Positions 35,323 through 43,514 of a DNA stretch of 56,678 bases are shown here, in pieces. Each line of letters opens with the position of its first letter. Position 1 is the stretch's first letter. Location of the stretch: positions 1 to 56,678 of the forward strand of contig CANASS010000009.1 of NCBI GenBank assembly GCA_947364395.1, written 5' to 3'. The DNA is from an uncultured bacterium. Its GTDB lineage: Bacteria; Bacillota; Clostridia; Oscillospirales; Oscillospiraceae. Made by a program: the position numbers and the translations under genes. The notes beneath the pieces were generated by a model that did no database searches, was not told the origin of the DNA, and saw nothing but the letters and a program-made list of their open reading frames with translations.

Positions 35323-35931
35323 CTACAACAGGTCTGTTTTCCCGTAGACCTCCGCCCAGTAGCGGAAGGTGGACAGCGGGATTCCACACTCCTTGGCCGC
35401 CGCCGTGCCGGTAATCATCCCGGCCTTCCACCTCCGGTAGGCGCTGTGGTAGTTGTCTGGCAGCGGCCTGGGAGGCCGTCCAAAGCGGACGCCCCGGGCC
35501 TTTGCCGCCGCGATGCCCTCCGCCTGCCGCTGGCGGATGTTGGTGCGCTCGTTCTCCGCCACAAAGGAGAGCACCTGCAAAACAATGTCGCTGAGAAACG
35601 TCCCCATCAGGTCCTTGCCCCGGCGGGTGTCCAGCAGCGGCATATCCAGCACCACGATGTCGATGCCCCGCTCCTTGGTGAGGACCCTCCATTGCTCCAA
35701 AATCTCCCCATAGTTGCGCCCCAGACGGTCAATGCTCTTCACATAGAGCAGGTCGTCTTTTTTTAATTTCCGAACCATCCGCTGGTACTCGGGCCGCAGA
35801 AAATCCTTGCCAGACTGCCGGTCCACAAACATATTTTTCTCCGGCACCGCCGCCGCCCGCAGGGCGATGAGCTGCCGGTCCTCGTTCTGCTCCCTGGTGC
35901 TGACCCGGATATAGCCATATGTAGTCGAAAT
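35323..35931 (-). CDS. serine recombinase (resolvase/invertase type)
   Basis: 202 aa if translation begins at ATT 35931. The catalytic domain has YGYIRVSTREQNEDRQ (nucleophile Ser), YVKSIDRLGRNY and FVAENERTNIRQRQAEGI. A linker GVRFGRPPRP and C-terminal HTH (GTAAAKECGIPLSTFRYWAE) follow. No ATG, GTG or TTG sits near the conserved N-terminus. AGGAGGT lies 9 nt before an ATT, and the only upstream candidate, GTG 36024, falls inside a hairpin (36009-36041). It is either an ATT start, a long N-terminal extension or a decayed start. It is an orphan of a transposon or an inversion system. Confidence 0.85.
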   Translation of the reverse strand: MSTTYGYIRVSTREQNEDRQLIALRAAAVPEKNMFVDRQSGKDFLRPEYQRMVRKLKKDDLLYVKSIDRLGRNYGEILEQWRVLTKERGIDIVVLDMPLLDTRRGKDLMGTFLSDIVLQVLSFVAENERTNIRQRQAEGIAAAKARGVRFGRPPRPLPDNYHSAYRRWKAGMITGTAAAKECGIPLSTFRYWAEVYGKTDLL

Positions 35932-36008
35932 GGTTACCCTACCTCCTTCTTTTGCTGGCAGGGGCGCGCAAGCTCCGGCCCCATCGGTTCCTTCCGCGTA
36001 ACCCAAAA

Positions 36009-36041
36009 CAGGGAGTACCCACACAATGTAGGTACTCCCTG
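36009..36041. repeat. inverted repeat upstream of the serine recombinase
   Basis: CAGGGAGTACC (36009-36019) and GGTACTCCCTG (36031-36041), an 11-bp perfect dyad with an 11-nt spacer. It could be a recombinase-binding (res-type) subsite, or, on the minus strand, a hairpin followed by GTTTTGG. Confidence 0.6.
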
Positions 36042-36111
36042 CTTCAGTTCTCCCGATCCTGCCTGACGAGATCTGGTCTTGAGGATGTCCCGGCGTGTAC
36101 AGGCGGGAGTT

Positions 36112-37089
36112 TTATAGCATTTTCACCGTCCCAGAGGATATGACCTTCGCCTCTCCGTCGTCCCCGGCCACCTGTAAGGCAAAATGGCCGTCCACACCGG
36201 TTGCCGTGCCGGTTTGGAGCCCCCCCTCCCCGTCGAAGCTCACCCGCCGCCCCAGGGTGACGCAGCAGGCTCGGTAGCGGGCCAGATATTCCATCCGTTT
36301 TCCCGGGAAATCCCGGACCAGCTTGTCCAGCTCCTCCAGCAGGCAGACGGCCAGGTGGTTTTGCTCCACGGGATACCCCTCCATCGCCAGGGAGGTGGCG
36401 ATATCACCCAGTCCCTGGGCCTGAAAGGTCTCAGCCGTCTGGCCCATGTTGATCCCCATGCCTGCCACCACGTAATCCGGCTCGCCGCTCTCCCCCAAAA
36501 AGGACAGCTCGGTGAGGATGCCGCACAGCTTTTTCCCGTTGAGGTACAGGTCGTTGAGCCATTTGATGCCCACCGGGGCGCCGCTGGCCCGCTCCACCGC
36601 CTCCCGGGCCGCCACCCCCACCCAGCCCGTCAGGGTAAGCAGGTCCTGCAGCTTGGTTGAGGCGGGCCGGAGCAGCACCGACAGATACAGCCCGTCTCCC
36701 CGGGGGGATTGGAAGGACCGCCCGTGGGTGCCCCGTCCCCCGGACTGCTCCTCGGCCAGCAGGGCCGAGCCGGTGGGCGCGCCCGCCGCGGCCATGGCCT
36801 TCAGCCGGGTGTTGGTGGAGTCCACCAGCGGCTCTACCAGCACCTTCCCGGCAAAGAGATTATCCCTGCCCAGCCGGGCGGAAATGTACGGGGCGGACAG
36901 GGCGGGCGGCGGCCCGGACAGCCGGTATCCCTTCCGGGTGGAGGACTCAATGGGCCAGCCCGCCCCCCGGAGTCCCTCGATCTCTTTCCACACCGCCGCC
37001 CGGGTGACGCCCAGGGCGCGGCTCATCTCCTGGCCGGACAAATAACCCGCCGCCCCGGCCAGCAGGGCGGCCACCTGATCCCGTTCCAT
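36112..37089 (-). CDS. birA: biotin operon repressor / biotin-[acetyl-CoA-carboxylase] ligase
   Basis: 325 aa. The N-terminal winged HTH (SGQEMSRALGVTRAAVWKEI) is followed by the ligase domain with EEQSGGRGTHGRSFQSP (biotinoyl-AMP loop) and GIKWLNDLYLNGKKLCGILTE. The C-terminal SH3-like domain has RVSFDGEGG. It attaches biotin to carboxylases and, with its HTH, likely represses biotin genes, none of which are in view. It follows htrA by 9 nt in one operon. Confidence 0.96.
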   Translation of the reverse strand: MERDQVAALLAGAAGYLSGQEMSRALGVTRAAVWKEIEGLRGAGWPIESSTRKGYRLSGPPPALSAPYISARLGRDNLFAGKVLVEPLVDSTNTRLKAMAAAGAPTGSALLAEEQSGGRGTHGRSFQSPRGDGLYLSVLLRPASTKLQDLLTLTGWVGVAAREAVERASGAPVGIKWLNDLYLNGKKLCGILTELSFLGESGEPDYVVAGMGINMGQTAETFQAQGLGDIATSLAMEGYPVEQNHLAVCLLEELDKLVRDFPGKRMEYLARYRACCVTLGRRVSFDGEGGLQTGTATGVDGHFALQVAGDDGEAKVISSGTVKML

Positions 37090-37098
37090 GGCCCGCCC

Positions 37099-38388
37099 TC
37101 AGTCCTGCTTCAGGCTGTCCATCAGGGGGAAGGTGATGGTACGCTCCTCCCCCGCCCGCAGGACAGTGCAGGTCAGCTCCCCTTCCGCCCCGGTGCGGTA
37201 GAGCACCCGCCGCAGCTGGGCCAGGGTGGTCACGGGCACGCCGTTGGCGGTGAGGATGAGGTCTCCCGCCCGCAAGCCCGCCTCCTTGGGGGCGTCGGCG
37301 GTGATCTCTGCCACCCGGATGCCCTTCCGTCCGTCGATCTGGTCGGCGGCGCACTGGATGCCCATGGCGGGCCGCCAGCTCTCCCCGGTGGCCAGAATGT
37401 GGTTGATAAAGGGGATGGCGTCGGAGATGGGGATGGCCAGCCCCATTCCCTCCAGCACCACCGCGTCGTCGATGGCCTCGCCGTGCTCCCGGACCACGCC
37501 GGTGATCTTGGCGCAGGTGATGCCCACTACCTGGCCGGACTGGTTGAGCAGGGCCCCGCCGGAGTTGCCCGGGTTGATGGGGGCGTCAATCTGGATCAGG
37601 CCCAGCGCCCCCTTGGTCCGGCTCTCCTCCTGGTCCAGCTCCCGGTCCAGGGCGGACACGATGCCCATGGACATGGAGCCGGTGAGGTAGCCCATGGGGT
37701 TGCCCACGGCGTACACCAGGTCGCCCACCGACAGCGCGTCGGAGTCCCCCAGTCGGGCGGGGGTGAGGTCCAGGCCGTCGGGGTCGAACTTCAGCACCGC
37801 GATGTCAAAGGTCTCGTCAAAGCCGATAACCTTGGCGTCGAACAGCTTGCCCGGGCCGTCCAGCAGTCCCACCCGGATCTTCACCGAGTCCTCTATGATG
37901 TGGTAGTTGGTGACCACATAGCCGGACCGCTCCACCACCACCCCGGTGCCAACGCTGCCCTCCAGGGGGTTGGTGTGGGCGGTCTCGACGCTGACCAGAG
38001 TGGGCAGCGCGGCGTCGTAGGCCTCCCGCCCGGTGACGGCGGGGCCGGCGGGCTGGGCGGACAGGGACACCGACGGGTCCGGGTCCCCCCAGGGCAGGTC
38101 CCCGGCGGACCAGTCGGAGCCGCCCTCCAGATGGCGGCTGACCCAGGGGCGGGGATCGTCGGGCAGGGCGGGCTCCATCTGGGAGAGCATACTGGCGATG
38201 CCGTTCACCGCCCAGAAGCACACGCCTCCCAGCAGGGACACTACCAGAAGGATGGACACCAGGGGGACCAGCCACCGCCGGGGAGAGGATTTTTTCTTGG
38301 GCCGGAGTTCCGCGCCCGGCCATCCGGGCACAGGGGGCGGCTGGACGCCGGGGCCCTGGGGCCAGCGGTGGTTGAGATAGTTATCCAT
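37099..38388 (-). CDS. HtrA/DegP-like membrane-anchored serine protease
   Basis: 429 aa. A proline-rich cytosolic N-terminus and one transmembrane helix (WLVPLVSILLVVSLLGGVCF) are followed by a trypsin-like domain with the triad His in VVTNYHIIED, Asp in FDIAVLKFD and Ser in INPGNSGGALLNQ. A PDZ domain (IRVAEITADAPKEAGLRAGD) ends the protein. It is an envelope quality-control protease of the Firmicutes HtrA type. The two-component system encoded just upstream on the same strand may control it. Confidence 0.94.
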   Translation of the reverse strand: MDNYLNHRWPQGPGVQPPPVPGWPGAELRPKKKSSPRRWLVPLVSILLVVSLLGGVCFWAVNGIASMLSQMEPALPDDPRPWVSRHLEGGSDWSAGDLPWGDPDPSVSLSAQPAGPAVTGREAYDAALPTLVSVETAHTNPLEGSVGTGVVVERSGYVVTNYHIIEDSVKIRVGLLDGPGKLFDAKVIGFDETFDIAVLKFDPDGLDLTPARLGDSDALSVGDLVYAVGNPMGYLTGSMSMGIVSALDRELDQEESRTKGALGLIQIDAPINPGNSGGALLNQSGQVVGITCAKITGVVREHGEAIDDAVVLEGMGLAIPISDAIPFINHILATGESWRPAMGIQCAADQIDGRKGIRVAEITADAPKEAGLRAGDLILTANGVPVTTLAQLRRVLYRTGAEGELTCTVLRAGEERTITFPLMDSLKQD

Positions 38389-38423
38389 GGAGGATTCCTC
38401 CCATCAAAAAGAGTTGGGATCAT

Positions 38424-38699
38424 GCTCTGGTCATAGTGAAAATAAACTTGGTTACGCCGTCCTCGCTGACGCAAGTGATATTTCCCCCATGGACTTTGTC
38501 CATGGGGACCCCGGATTTGATCCAGCCGGTGGAAGTGAATTCCACCGGCTTTTGGCATTGCGGCGCAATGCCAAAACGGCGCAAGCGCCGCCCCGCCTAT
38601 GGCGGGGACCCCGGAGAACATCAGATCAAAAATGAAAGTTTACGCTCTGGTCATAGTGAAAATAAACTTGGTTACGCCATCCTCGCTGACGCAGGTGAT
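38424..38699. repeat. duplicated kinase gene tail flanking a hairpin cluster
   Basis: About 57 bp of the 3-prime end of the kinase gene (about 38644-38700, starting GCTCTGGTCATAGTGAAAAT) is repeated almost exactly at about 38424-38480. Between the copies, 38489-38610 holds a run of hairpins: CCATGGAC/GTCCATGG, GCCGGTGGAA/TTCCACCGGC, TTTTGGCATTG/CAATGCCAAAA, GGCGC/GCGCC and CCCCGCC/GGCGGGG. There is no coding potential. It looks like an inserted structured element with target duplication, or a structured RNA. Confidence 0.75.
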
Positions 38700-40061
38700 G
38701 TTCTCCTTGTGGCTGTTGAGGATGGTTTTCACGATATACAACCCCAGCCCTACCCCGTCCCGGTCGGCGGACCGGGAGTGGTCCGTCTTATGGAAGCGGT
38801 CGAACACCAAAGACTGCTCCTCGGGGGGGATGGTCTCCCCCTGGTTGCTGATGGTGACGGTGGCCTTGGGGCCCTTCACGGTGACGGACAGCCCCAGCAC
38901 GCCCCCCTCCTGGGAGAACTTGATGGCGTTGTCCAGCAGGTTGTAGCACACCTGGGTGATGGCGTCCTGGTCCCCCCACACGGGAACGGCCTCGTCAGGC
39001 AGCTGGGCGTCCACCTCCAGCCCCTTGGCGTTCACCTTGTTCTCCAGGGTGACCAGCGCCCGCACCAGGGTCTCGGACAGGTCAAACTGCTGCTGGGCGG
39101 CCCGCTCGTCGGACTGGAGCCGGGACAGGTCCAGCATGGACCGCACCAGCCGGGACAGCCGCCGGGTCTCGGAGGAGATGATCTCCAGGTAGTGCCGCTC
39201 CTGATCCGGGGGGATGGTGCCGTCCAGGATGCCGTCGGCGAAACCGGCGATGGAGGTCATGGGGGTTTTCAGCTCGTGGGACACGTTGGCGATGAACTCG
39301 CTGCGCCGCTGTTCGCTCTTGGACAGGGAGTCGGCCATGGCGTTGAATGATTCGGCCAGCTCGCCCACCTCGTCCCGGCGGTTCCCCACGTCCACCCGCA
39401 CGTCCAGCTGGCCCAGGCCGAACTGCCGGGCGGCGGCGGCGATCTCCTTGATGGGCTGGGACTGGCGCATACTGGTCACCGAGCTGATGATGGCGGCGAT
39501 GAGAATGACGGCCAGAGTGGTGACCAGCAGGATGCCGAACAGGTCCCGCCACACCCCGCTGATGTTGGAGGCGGAGGCGGACACCAGCACCAGCCCCTGA
39601 AGGTAATCCCCTCCGCTGGTGATGGGCAGGCCCACCAGATACCGGGGCTCCCGGTACAGCCCGTCCAGCTGGTCCATGCCCACCCGGGAGCCCTCCACAA
39701 TGCTGGCCACCGTGTCCGGGCTCAGCTCGGCGTACTGGAAATCGGTGAGGTCGGCGTCGCCGCTGGTGGCGTAGACGATAACCCCTTCCGGTGTGGCCAC
39801 CATCACGTGGGAGTCGGACACCTTGGCCACCGAGCTGAGATACTTTTGAAACGCCGGTGTGCGCCACACCTCGCTGCCCCCGGTGTTCACCGAGTCGGAG
39901 GTGAACTGGGCGATATACTTGGCGTTGCGCTCCAGGGTGTCTTTTTTCTCCCGGATGGTGTACTGGTAGCTCAGGGTGGCGAAGGAGGCCCCCAGCATGA
40001 GGAAGGACAGCAGCACCATGCCCACCATGGTGGCGAACTGGCGGCCGTACATGGTTTTCAC
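38640..40061 (-). CDS. sensor histidine kinase with HAMP domain
   Basis: 473 aa from GTG 40061 (GAGGTG upstream), overlapping the regulator stop by 4 bp. Two transmembrane helices (ATMVGMVLLSFLMLGASFAT and LLVTTLAVILIAAIISSVTS) flank an extracellular sensor domain of about 130 residues. HAMP, HisKA (NVSHELKTPMTSIAGFADGI, phospho-His) and HATPase (NLLDNAIKFSQEGG, GVGLGLYIVKTIL) follow. It is PhoR/ResE-like. The signal is unknown, and htrA downstream hints at envelope stress. Confidence 0.94.
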   Translation of the reverse strand: MKTMYGRQFATMVGMVLLSFLMLGASFATLSYQYTIREKKDTLERNAKYIAQFTSDSVNTGGSEVWRTPAFQKYLSSVAKVSDSHVMVATPEGVIVYATSGDADLTDFQYAELSPDTVASIVEGSRVGMDQLDGLYREPRYLVGLPITSGGDYLQGLVLVSASASNISGVWRDLFGILLVTTLAVILIAAIISSVTSMRQSQPIKEIAAAARQFGLGQLDVRVDVGNRRDEVGELAESFNAMADSLSKSEQRRSEFIANVSHELKTPMTSIAGFADGILDGTIPPDQERHYLEIISSETRRLSRLVRSMLDLSRLQSDERAAQQQFDLSETLVRALVTLENKVNAKGLEVDAQLPDEAVPVWGDQDAITQVCYNLLDNAIKFSQEGGVLGLSVTVKGPKATVTISNQGETIPPEEQSLVFDRFHKTDHSRSADRDGVGLGLYIVKTILNSHKENITCVSEDGVTKFIFTMTRA

Positions 40062-40744
40062 GCTGAGGTCACCTCAAATTTATAGCCCACGCCCCACACG
40101 GTCTTGAGGGACCACTGGCTGGAGACCCCCTCCAGCTTCTCCCGCAGGCGCTTGATGTGCACGTCCACCGTCCGGGAGTCGCCGAAGTAGTCGAAGCCCC
40201 ACACCTCGTCCAGCAGCTGGTTCCGGGTGAACACCCGGTTGGGGGAGGAGGCCAGATGGAACAGCAGCTCCAGCTCCTTTGGGGGGGTGTCCACCCGCTT
40301 GCCGTCCACCAGCAGCTCGTAGGAGTCCAGGTTGACCACCAGCCTGTCGAAGCTGAGCTTCTTTTCCATCTGCTCCTCCTCGCCGAAGCGGCGCAGGACT
40401 GCGTGGATGCGGGCCAGCACCTCCTTGGTCTCGAAGGGCTTGGTGATGTAGTCGTCCGCTCCCATCTCCAGGCCGGACACCTTGTCCTCCAGCTCCCCCT
40501 TGGCGGTGAGCATGATGATAGGCGTTTTGGAGGTCTCCCGGATCTTCCGGCACACCGACCAGCCGTCCATAGAGGGCAGCATGATGTCCAGCATCACCAG
40601 GTCGGGCTGGACGGCGTGGAACTTCTCCAGCCCCTCCAGGCCGTCCCCGGCCACGTGGCAGGTCATGCCCTCCTTTTCCAGGTACAGCCGGAGCAGGTCT
40701 GCAATGTTTTTGTCGTCCTCTACAATGAGAATACTGCGGGACAT
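40058..40744 (-). CDS. OmpR-family response regulator
   Basis: 228 aa from the ATG at 40744 (AAAGGG 9 nt upstream; an ATG at 40750 is too close). Receiver: ILIVEDDKNIADLLRLYL, phospho-Asp in LVMLDIMLPSMDGWS, Thr in IIMLTAKGE, Lys in DDYITKPFETKE. Winged HTH: TPPKELELLFHLASSPNRVF and DSRTVDVHIKRLREKLE. It pairs with the kinase through a GTGA overlap. A TATAAT-like -10 lies at about 40819-40824 without a good -35. Confidence 0.95.
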   Translation of the reverse strand: MSRSILIVEDDKNIADLLRLYLEKEGMTCHVAGDGLEGLEKFHAVQPDLVMLDIMLPSMDGWSVCRKIRETSKTPIIMLTAKGELEDKVSGLEMGADDYITKPFETKEVLARIHAVLRRFGEEEQMEKKLSFDRLVVNLDSYELLVDGKRVDTPPKELELLFHLASSPNRVFTRNQLLDEVWGFDYFGDSRTVDVHIKRLREKLEGVSSQWSLKTVWGVGYKFEVTSA

Positions 40745-40888
40745 CGTCATACACCCTTTCCGTTGTATGTGGCCCAGATATTACCGGGCGTATTCTGGCA
40801 AATCCTTCTGTCTGTCATTATAAGTCCAACGCGGGAAGAATTCTAGATAAAATTGTTAAAATCGTCGTTTTTTTGCGGAGCGGAAGGC

Positions 40889-42049
40889 TCACAGCACATG
40901 GGAGCGGTCCACGTTGATGGCGGGGCGGCAGTCCGGCTCCTCCTCCGCCAGCCTTCCGGCCAGCAGCTCCCGGACCTGGCTGTCCGACAGGGCCGCGTCA
41001 TAGGGCACCACCACGTCGAAGGACATCCGGCCCTCCCCGTCCAGGCGGAAGTCGTGGATGGTGGCCGAGGGGTCGATCTCCCGGGCCAGTCTCTCCGCCA
41101 GGACCCGCAGGCTGTGGTTGCGGGGGCTGTCCGGCGCCACCGGGTCCATATGGATCACCGCCTCCAGGCCGAACCGGGCCCCCAGCTCCCGTTCCGTCCG
41201 GTCAATCACGTCGTGGAGGGCCACCAGAGAGCCGTCGGCGGGCACCTCGGCATGGACGGACATCATCCGCCGCCCAGGGCCGTAGTCGTGAATCACCAGG
41301 TCGTGGACCCCCAGGATGTTGGGATCGCTGAGGACAAGCTCCTCGATATCCGCCACCACGGCGGGGTCGGGGGGCGTGCCCAGCAGGGGGTCCAGGGTGT
41401 CCCGGGCGGCCCCCCAGCCGGTGCGCAGAATGAGCGCCGCCACCACCAGTCCCAGCCAGCCGTCCAGCTGGATGTGGAACAGGTGGGAGGCCGCCAGCCC
41501 CGCCAGCACCGCCGACGTGGCCAGCACGTCGGACCGGGCGTCCGCCGCGGCGGCGGACAAGGCGGGGGACTGGGCCCGCCGCCCCGTCTCTCCGTAGAAC
41601 CAGCCCATCCACAGCTTCACCAGGATGGACAGCCCCAGCAGAGCCATGGCCAGGACGCTGAGGGAGGCGGGCTCGGGATGGAAGATTTTCTCCAGGGAAC
41701 CCCGGCCCAGCTCCACCCCCACCAGCAGGATGAGCAGGGACACCCCCAGCCCCGCCAGATATTCGATGCGCCCGTGGCCGAAGGGGTGGCGCTCGTCCGC
41801 CTTCTGGGAGGCCAGCTTGAACCCGGCCAGGGTGACGGCGGACCCGGCGGCGTCGGACAGGTTGTTAAAGGCGTCGGCGGTGACCGAGATGGCCCCGGTA
41901 AGGACGCCCGCCAGCAGCTTGACGGCGAACAGCAGCAGGTTGAGCCCCAGCCCCACGCCTCCGGCCAGCAGGCCGTACCGCTCCCGGACAATGGGGTCGT
42001 GTGTGTCTTGATAGTGGGGGATAAAGCGGCGCAAAAGGGCGTCCAGCAT
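40889..42049 (-). CDS. cation diffusion facilitator (CDF) transporter
   Basis: 386 aa. Six-helix CDF core with the metal-site motifs SVTADAFNNLSDAAGSAV and ERHPFGHGRIEYLA, and a second DxxxD pair in SAAAADARSDVLATSAVLAG. A cytosolic metallochaperone-like C-terminal domain follows (VSVHAEVPADGSLVALHDVI). An extra C-terminal region of about 90 residues (RVLAERLAREIDPSATIHDF) is present. It exports divalent cations such as Zn, Fe or Mn by proton antiport. GAGGAGG lies upstream. Confidence 0.93.
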   Translation of the reverse strand: MLDALLRRFIPHYQDTHDPIVRERYGLLAGGVGLGLNLLLFAVKLLAGVLTGAISVTADAFNNLSDAAGSAVTLAGFKLASQKADERHPFGHGRIEYLAGLGVSLLILLVGVELGRGSLEKIFHPEPASLSVLAMALLGLSILVKLWMGWFYGETGRRAQSPALSAAAADARSDVLATSAVLAGLAASHLFHIQLDGWLGLVVAALILRTGWGAARDTLDPLLGTPPDPAVVADIEELVLSDPNILGVHDLVIHDYGPGRRMMSVHAEVPADGSLVALHDVIDRTERELGARFGLEAVIHMDPVAPDSPRNHSLRVLAERLAREIDPSATIHDFRLDGEGRMSFDVVVPYDAALSDSQVRELLAGRLAEEEPDCRPAINVDRSHVL

Positions 42050-42299
42050 AAACGGGCCCTCCTCTCGGAAATTTCCATTTCATATAGTATGCCCACAACA
42101 GGGCATATAGCAATCTGCCTGGGCGGTTTGCCCAGGCAGATATCAATATTTGCGCCCGTTTTATTCACGCGGCCGCTAAGCGCATGGCCGGGACGCTTTC
42201 GCTGTGACGCAGGCAAAACCCAGTCCCATTTCGTGGGTCTTGAGCTTTTGCCTTCGCGCCACTCTAAGCATCCCTATGCGCCCGCCGCCGCGCTATGCG
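42050..42299. other. structured intergenic region, no gene
   Basis: It contains a perfect hairpin ATCTGCCTGGGC/GCCCAGGCAGAT (about 42112-42140). On the minus strand it also has a second structure, GGCAAAAGC to GGGTTTTGCC around a GAAA-capped CCCA/TGGG stem (about 42208-42250). The latter resembles the structure at about 45180-45222 in outline. It could be the CDF leader. No known riboswitch consensus was recognised. Confidence 0.45.
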
Positions 42300-43514
42300 C
42301 TATGAACTGGGCCGGCAGGCCCGGATAATGGACAGCGGAGGCACCTGACGGGGCAGCTTCATGCGGAACTCCATCTGGGGCCGCCGGGGCTCCGCCAGGT
42401 CGAAACCGTCCATATCCCGCATCATGGGGGCGGTCATGGGGAAGGCGGCCACGTCCGGCCCCACCACCTCCACCTCATCCCCGGCGGCAAACTTGTTGCG
42501 CAGGGACAGCCGGGCGCTGCCCAGCCCGTCGCAGGACTGGACGATGGCCAGCACCTGCCAGTCCCGGACGTACCGGGCGGAGTCGGTGTGCTGCCCCGGC
42601 TGGCCGAACCAGAAGCCGGTGGAATAGTGCCGGTGGCTCACCTTGTCCACCTCGGCCCGCCAGAGGGGGTCCAGGGGCCGGTTTTCCGCCGCCGCGTCCA
42701 CGGCGTGGCGGTAAGCGGCGGTGGTCATGGCGGCGTAGTAGGCGCTCTTGGCCCGGCCCTCGATCTTCAGCGAGTCCACCCCGGCGGCCATAAGCGCGGG
42801 AATGTGGTCGATCATGCACATATCCCGGCTGTTCATGATGAAGGTCTCCCCGTTCTCCTCGAACACGGGGAAATACTCTCCGGGACGCTTTTCCTCCATC
42901 AGGGCGTACTGGTAGCGGCAGGGCTGGGCACAGGCCCCCCGGGATGCGTCCCGCCCCGTCATATAGTTGCTGAGCAGGCACCGCCCCGACCAGGACACGC
43001 ACATGGCCCCGTGGACGAAGCATTCCACCTCCAGGCCCCGGGGGGCCTTGGCCTTCAGCTCCGCCACCTCCTCCAGAGACAGCTCCCGGGCCAGGATCAC
43101 CCGGGAAGCCCCCAGCTCGTGCCACACCCGGGCCGTCTCGTAGTTGGTGATGCCCGTCTGGGTGGACATGTGGACCTGGACATGGGGGGCGCGGCGCCTG
43201 CACAGGTCCAGCACCTCCGGTCCGGCGGCAATCACCGCGTCCACGCCGATGGCGTCCAGATACTCCAGATACCCGGGGAGCTGGGCCACCTCATGGTTCC
43301 GGGCCAGGGTGTTGCAGGTCACATGGACCCGCACGCCCTTGGCGTGGGCGGCGGAAACGGCCTCCTTCAGGCCGTCCCGGTCGAAGTTGCCGGCAAAGGC
43401 CCGCATCCCAAAGGCGGTTCCCGCCAGATACACCGCGTCCGCGCCGTAGGCCAGGGCCATATCCAGCCTCTCCCGGTCCCCGGCGGGGGCCAGCACCTCC
43501 GGCTTAGCCCCCAT
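42300..43514 (-). CDS. peptidase U32-family protein
   Basis: 404 aa. A TIM-barrel start KPEVLAPAGDRERLDMALAY is followed by the U32 signature ECFVHGAMCVSWSGRCLLSN and the Cys-rich RGACAQPCRYQYAL. Modern data link this family (TrhP/RlhA/UbiU types) to FeS-dependent RNA or ubiquinone hydroxylation rather than proteolysis. The likely role here is tRNA wobble-uridine hydroxylation. It overlaps the mltG end by 11 bp, implying coupling. Confidence 0.9.
   Translation of the reverse strand: MGAKPEVLAPAGDRERLDMALAYGADAVYLAGTAFGMRAFAGNFDRDGLKEAVSAAHAKGVRVHVTCNTLARNHEVAQLPGYLEYLDAIGVDAVIAAGPEVLDLCRRRAPHVQVHMSTQTGITNYETARVWHELGASRVILARELSLEEVAELKAKAPRGLEVECFVHGAMCVSWSGRCLLSNYMTGRDASRGACAQPCRYQYALMEEKRPGEYFPVFEENGETFIMNSRDMCMIDHIPALMAAGVDSLKIEGRAKSAYYAAMTTAAYRHAVDAAAENRPLDPLWRAEVDKVSHRHYSTGFWFGQPGQHTDSARYVRDWQVLAIVQSCDGLGSARLSLRNKFAAGDEVEVVGPDVAAFPMTAPMMRDMDGFDLAEPRRPQMEFRMKLPRQVPPLSIIRACRPSS

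Noticed and set aside
36709..38436. 575-codon plus-strand frame opposite birA-htrA
   Set aside because: Antisense shadow; both minus-strand genes have full catalytic motifs.
42050..42299. Possible metal riboswitch ahead of the CDF transporter
   Set aside because: Stem-loops are present, but the conserved boxes of yybP-ykoY, czcD/NiCo, fluoride or GEMM motifs could not be matched.
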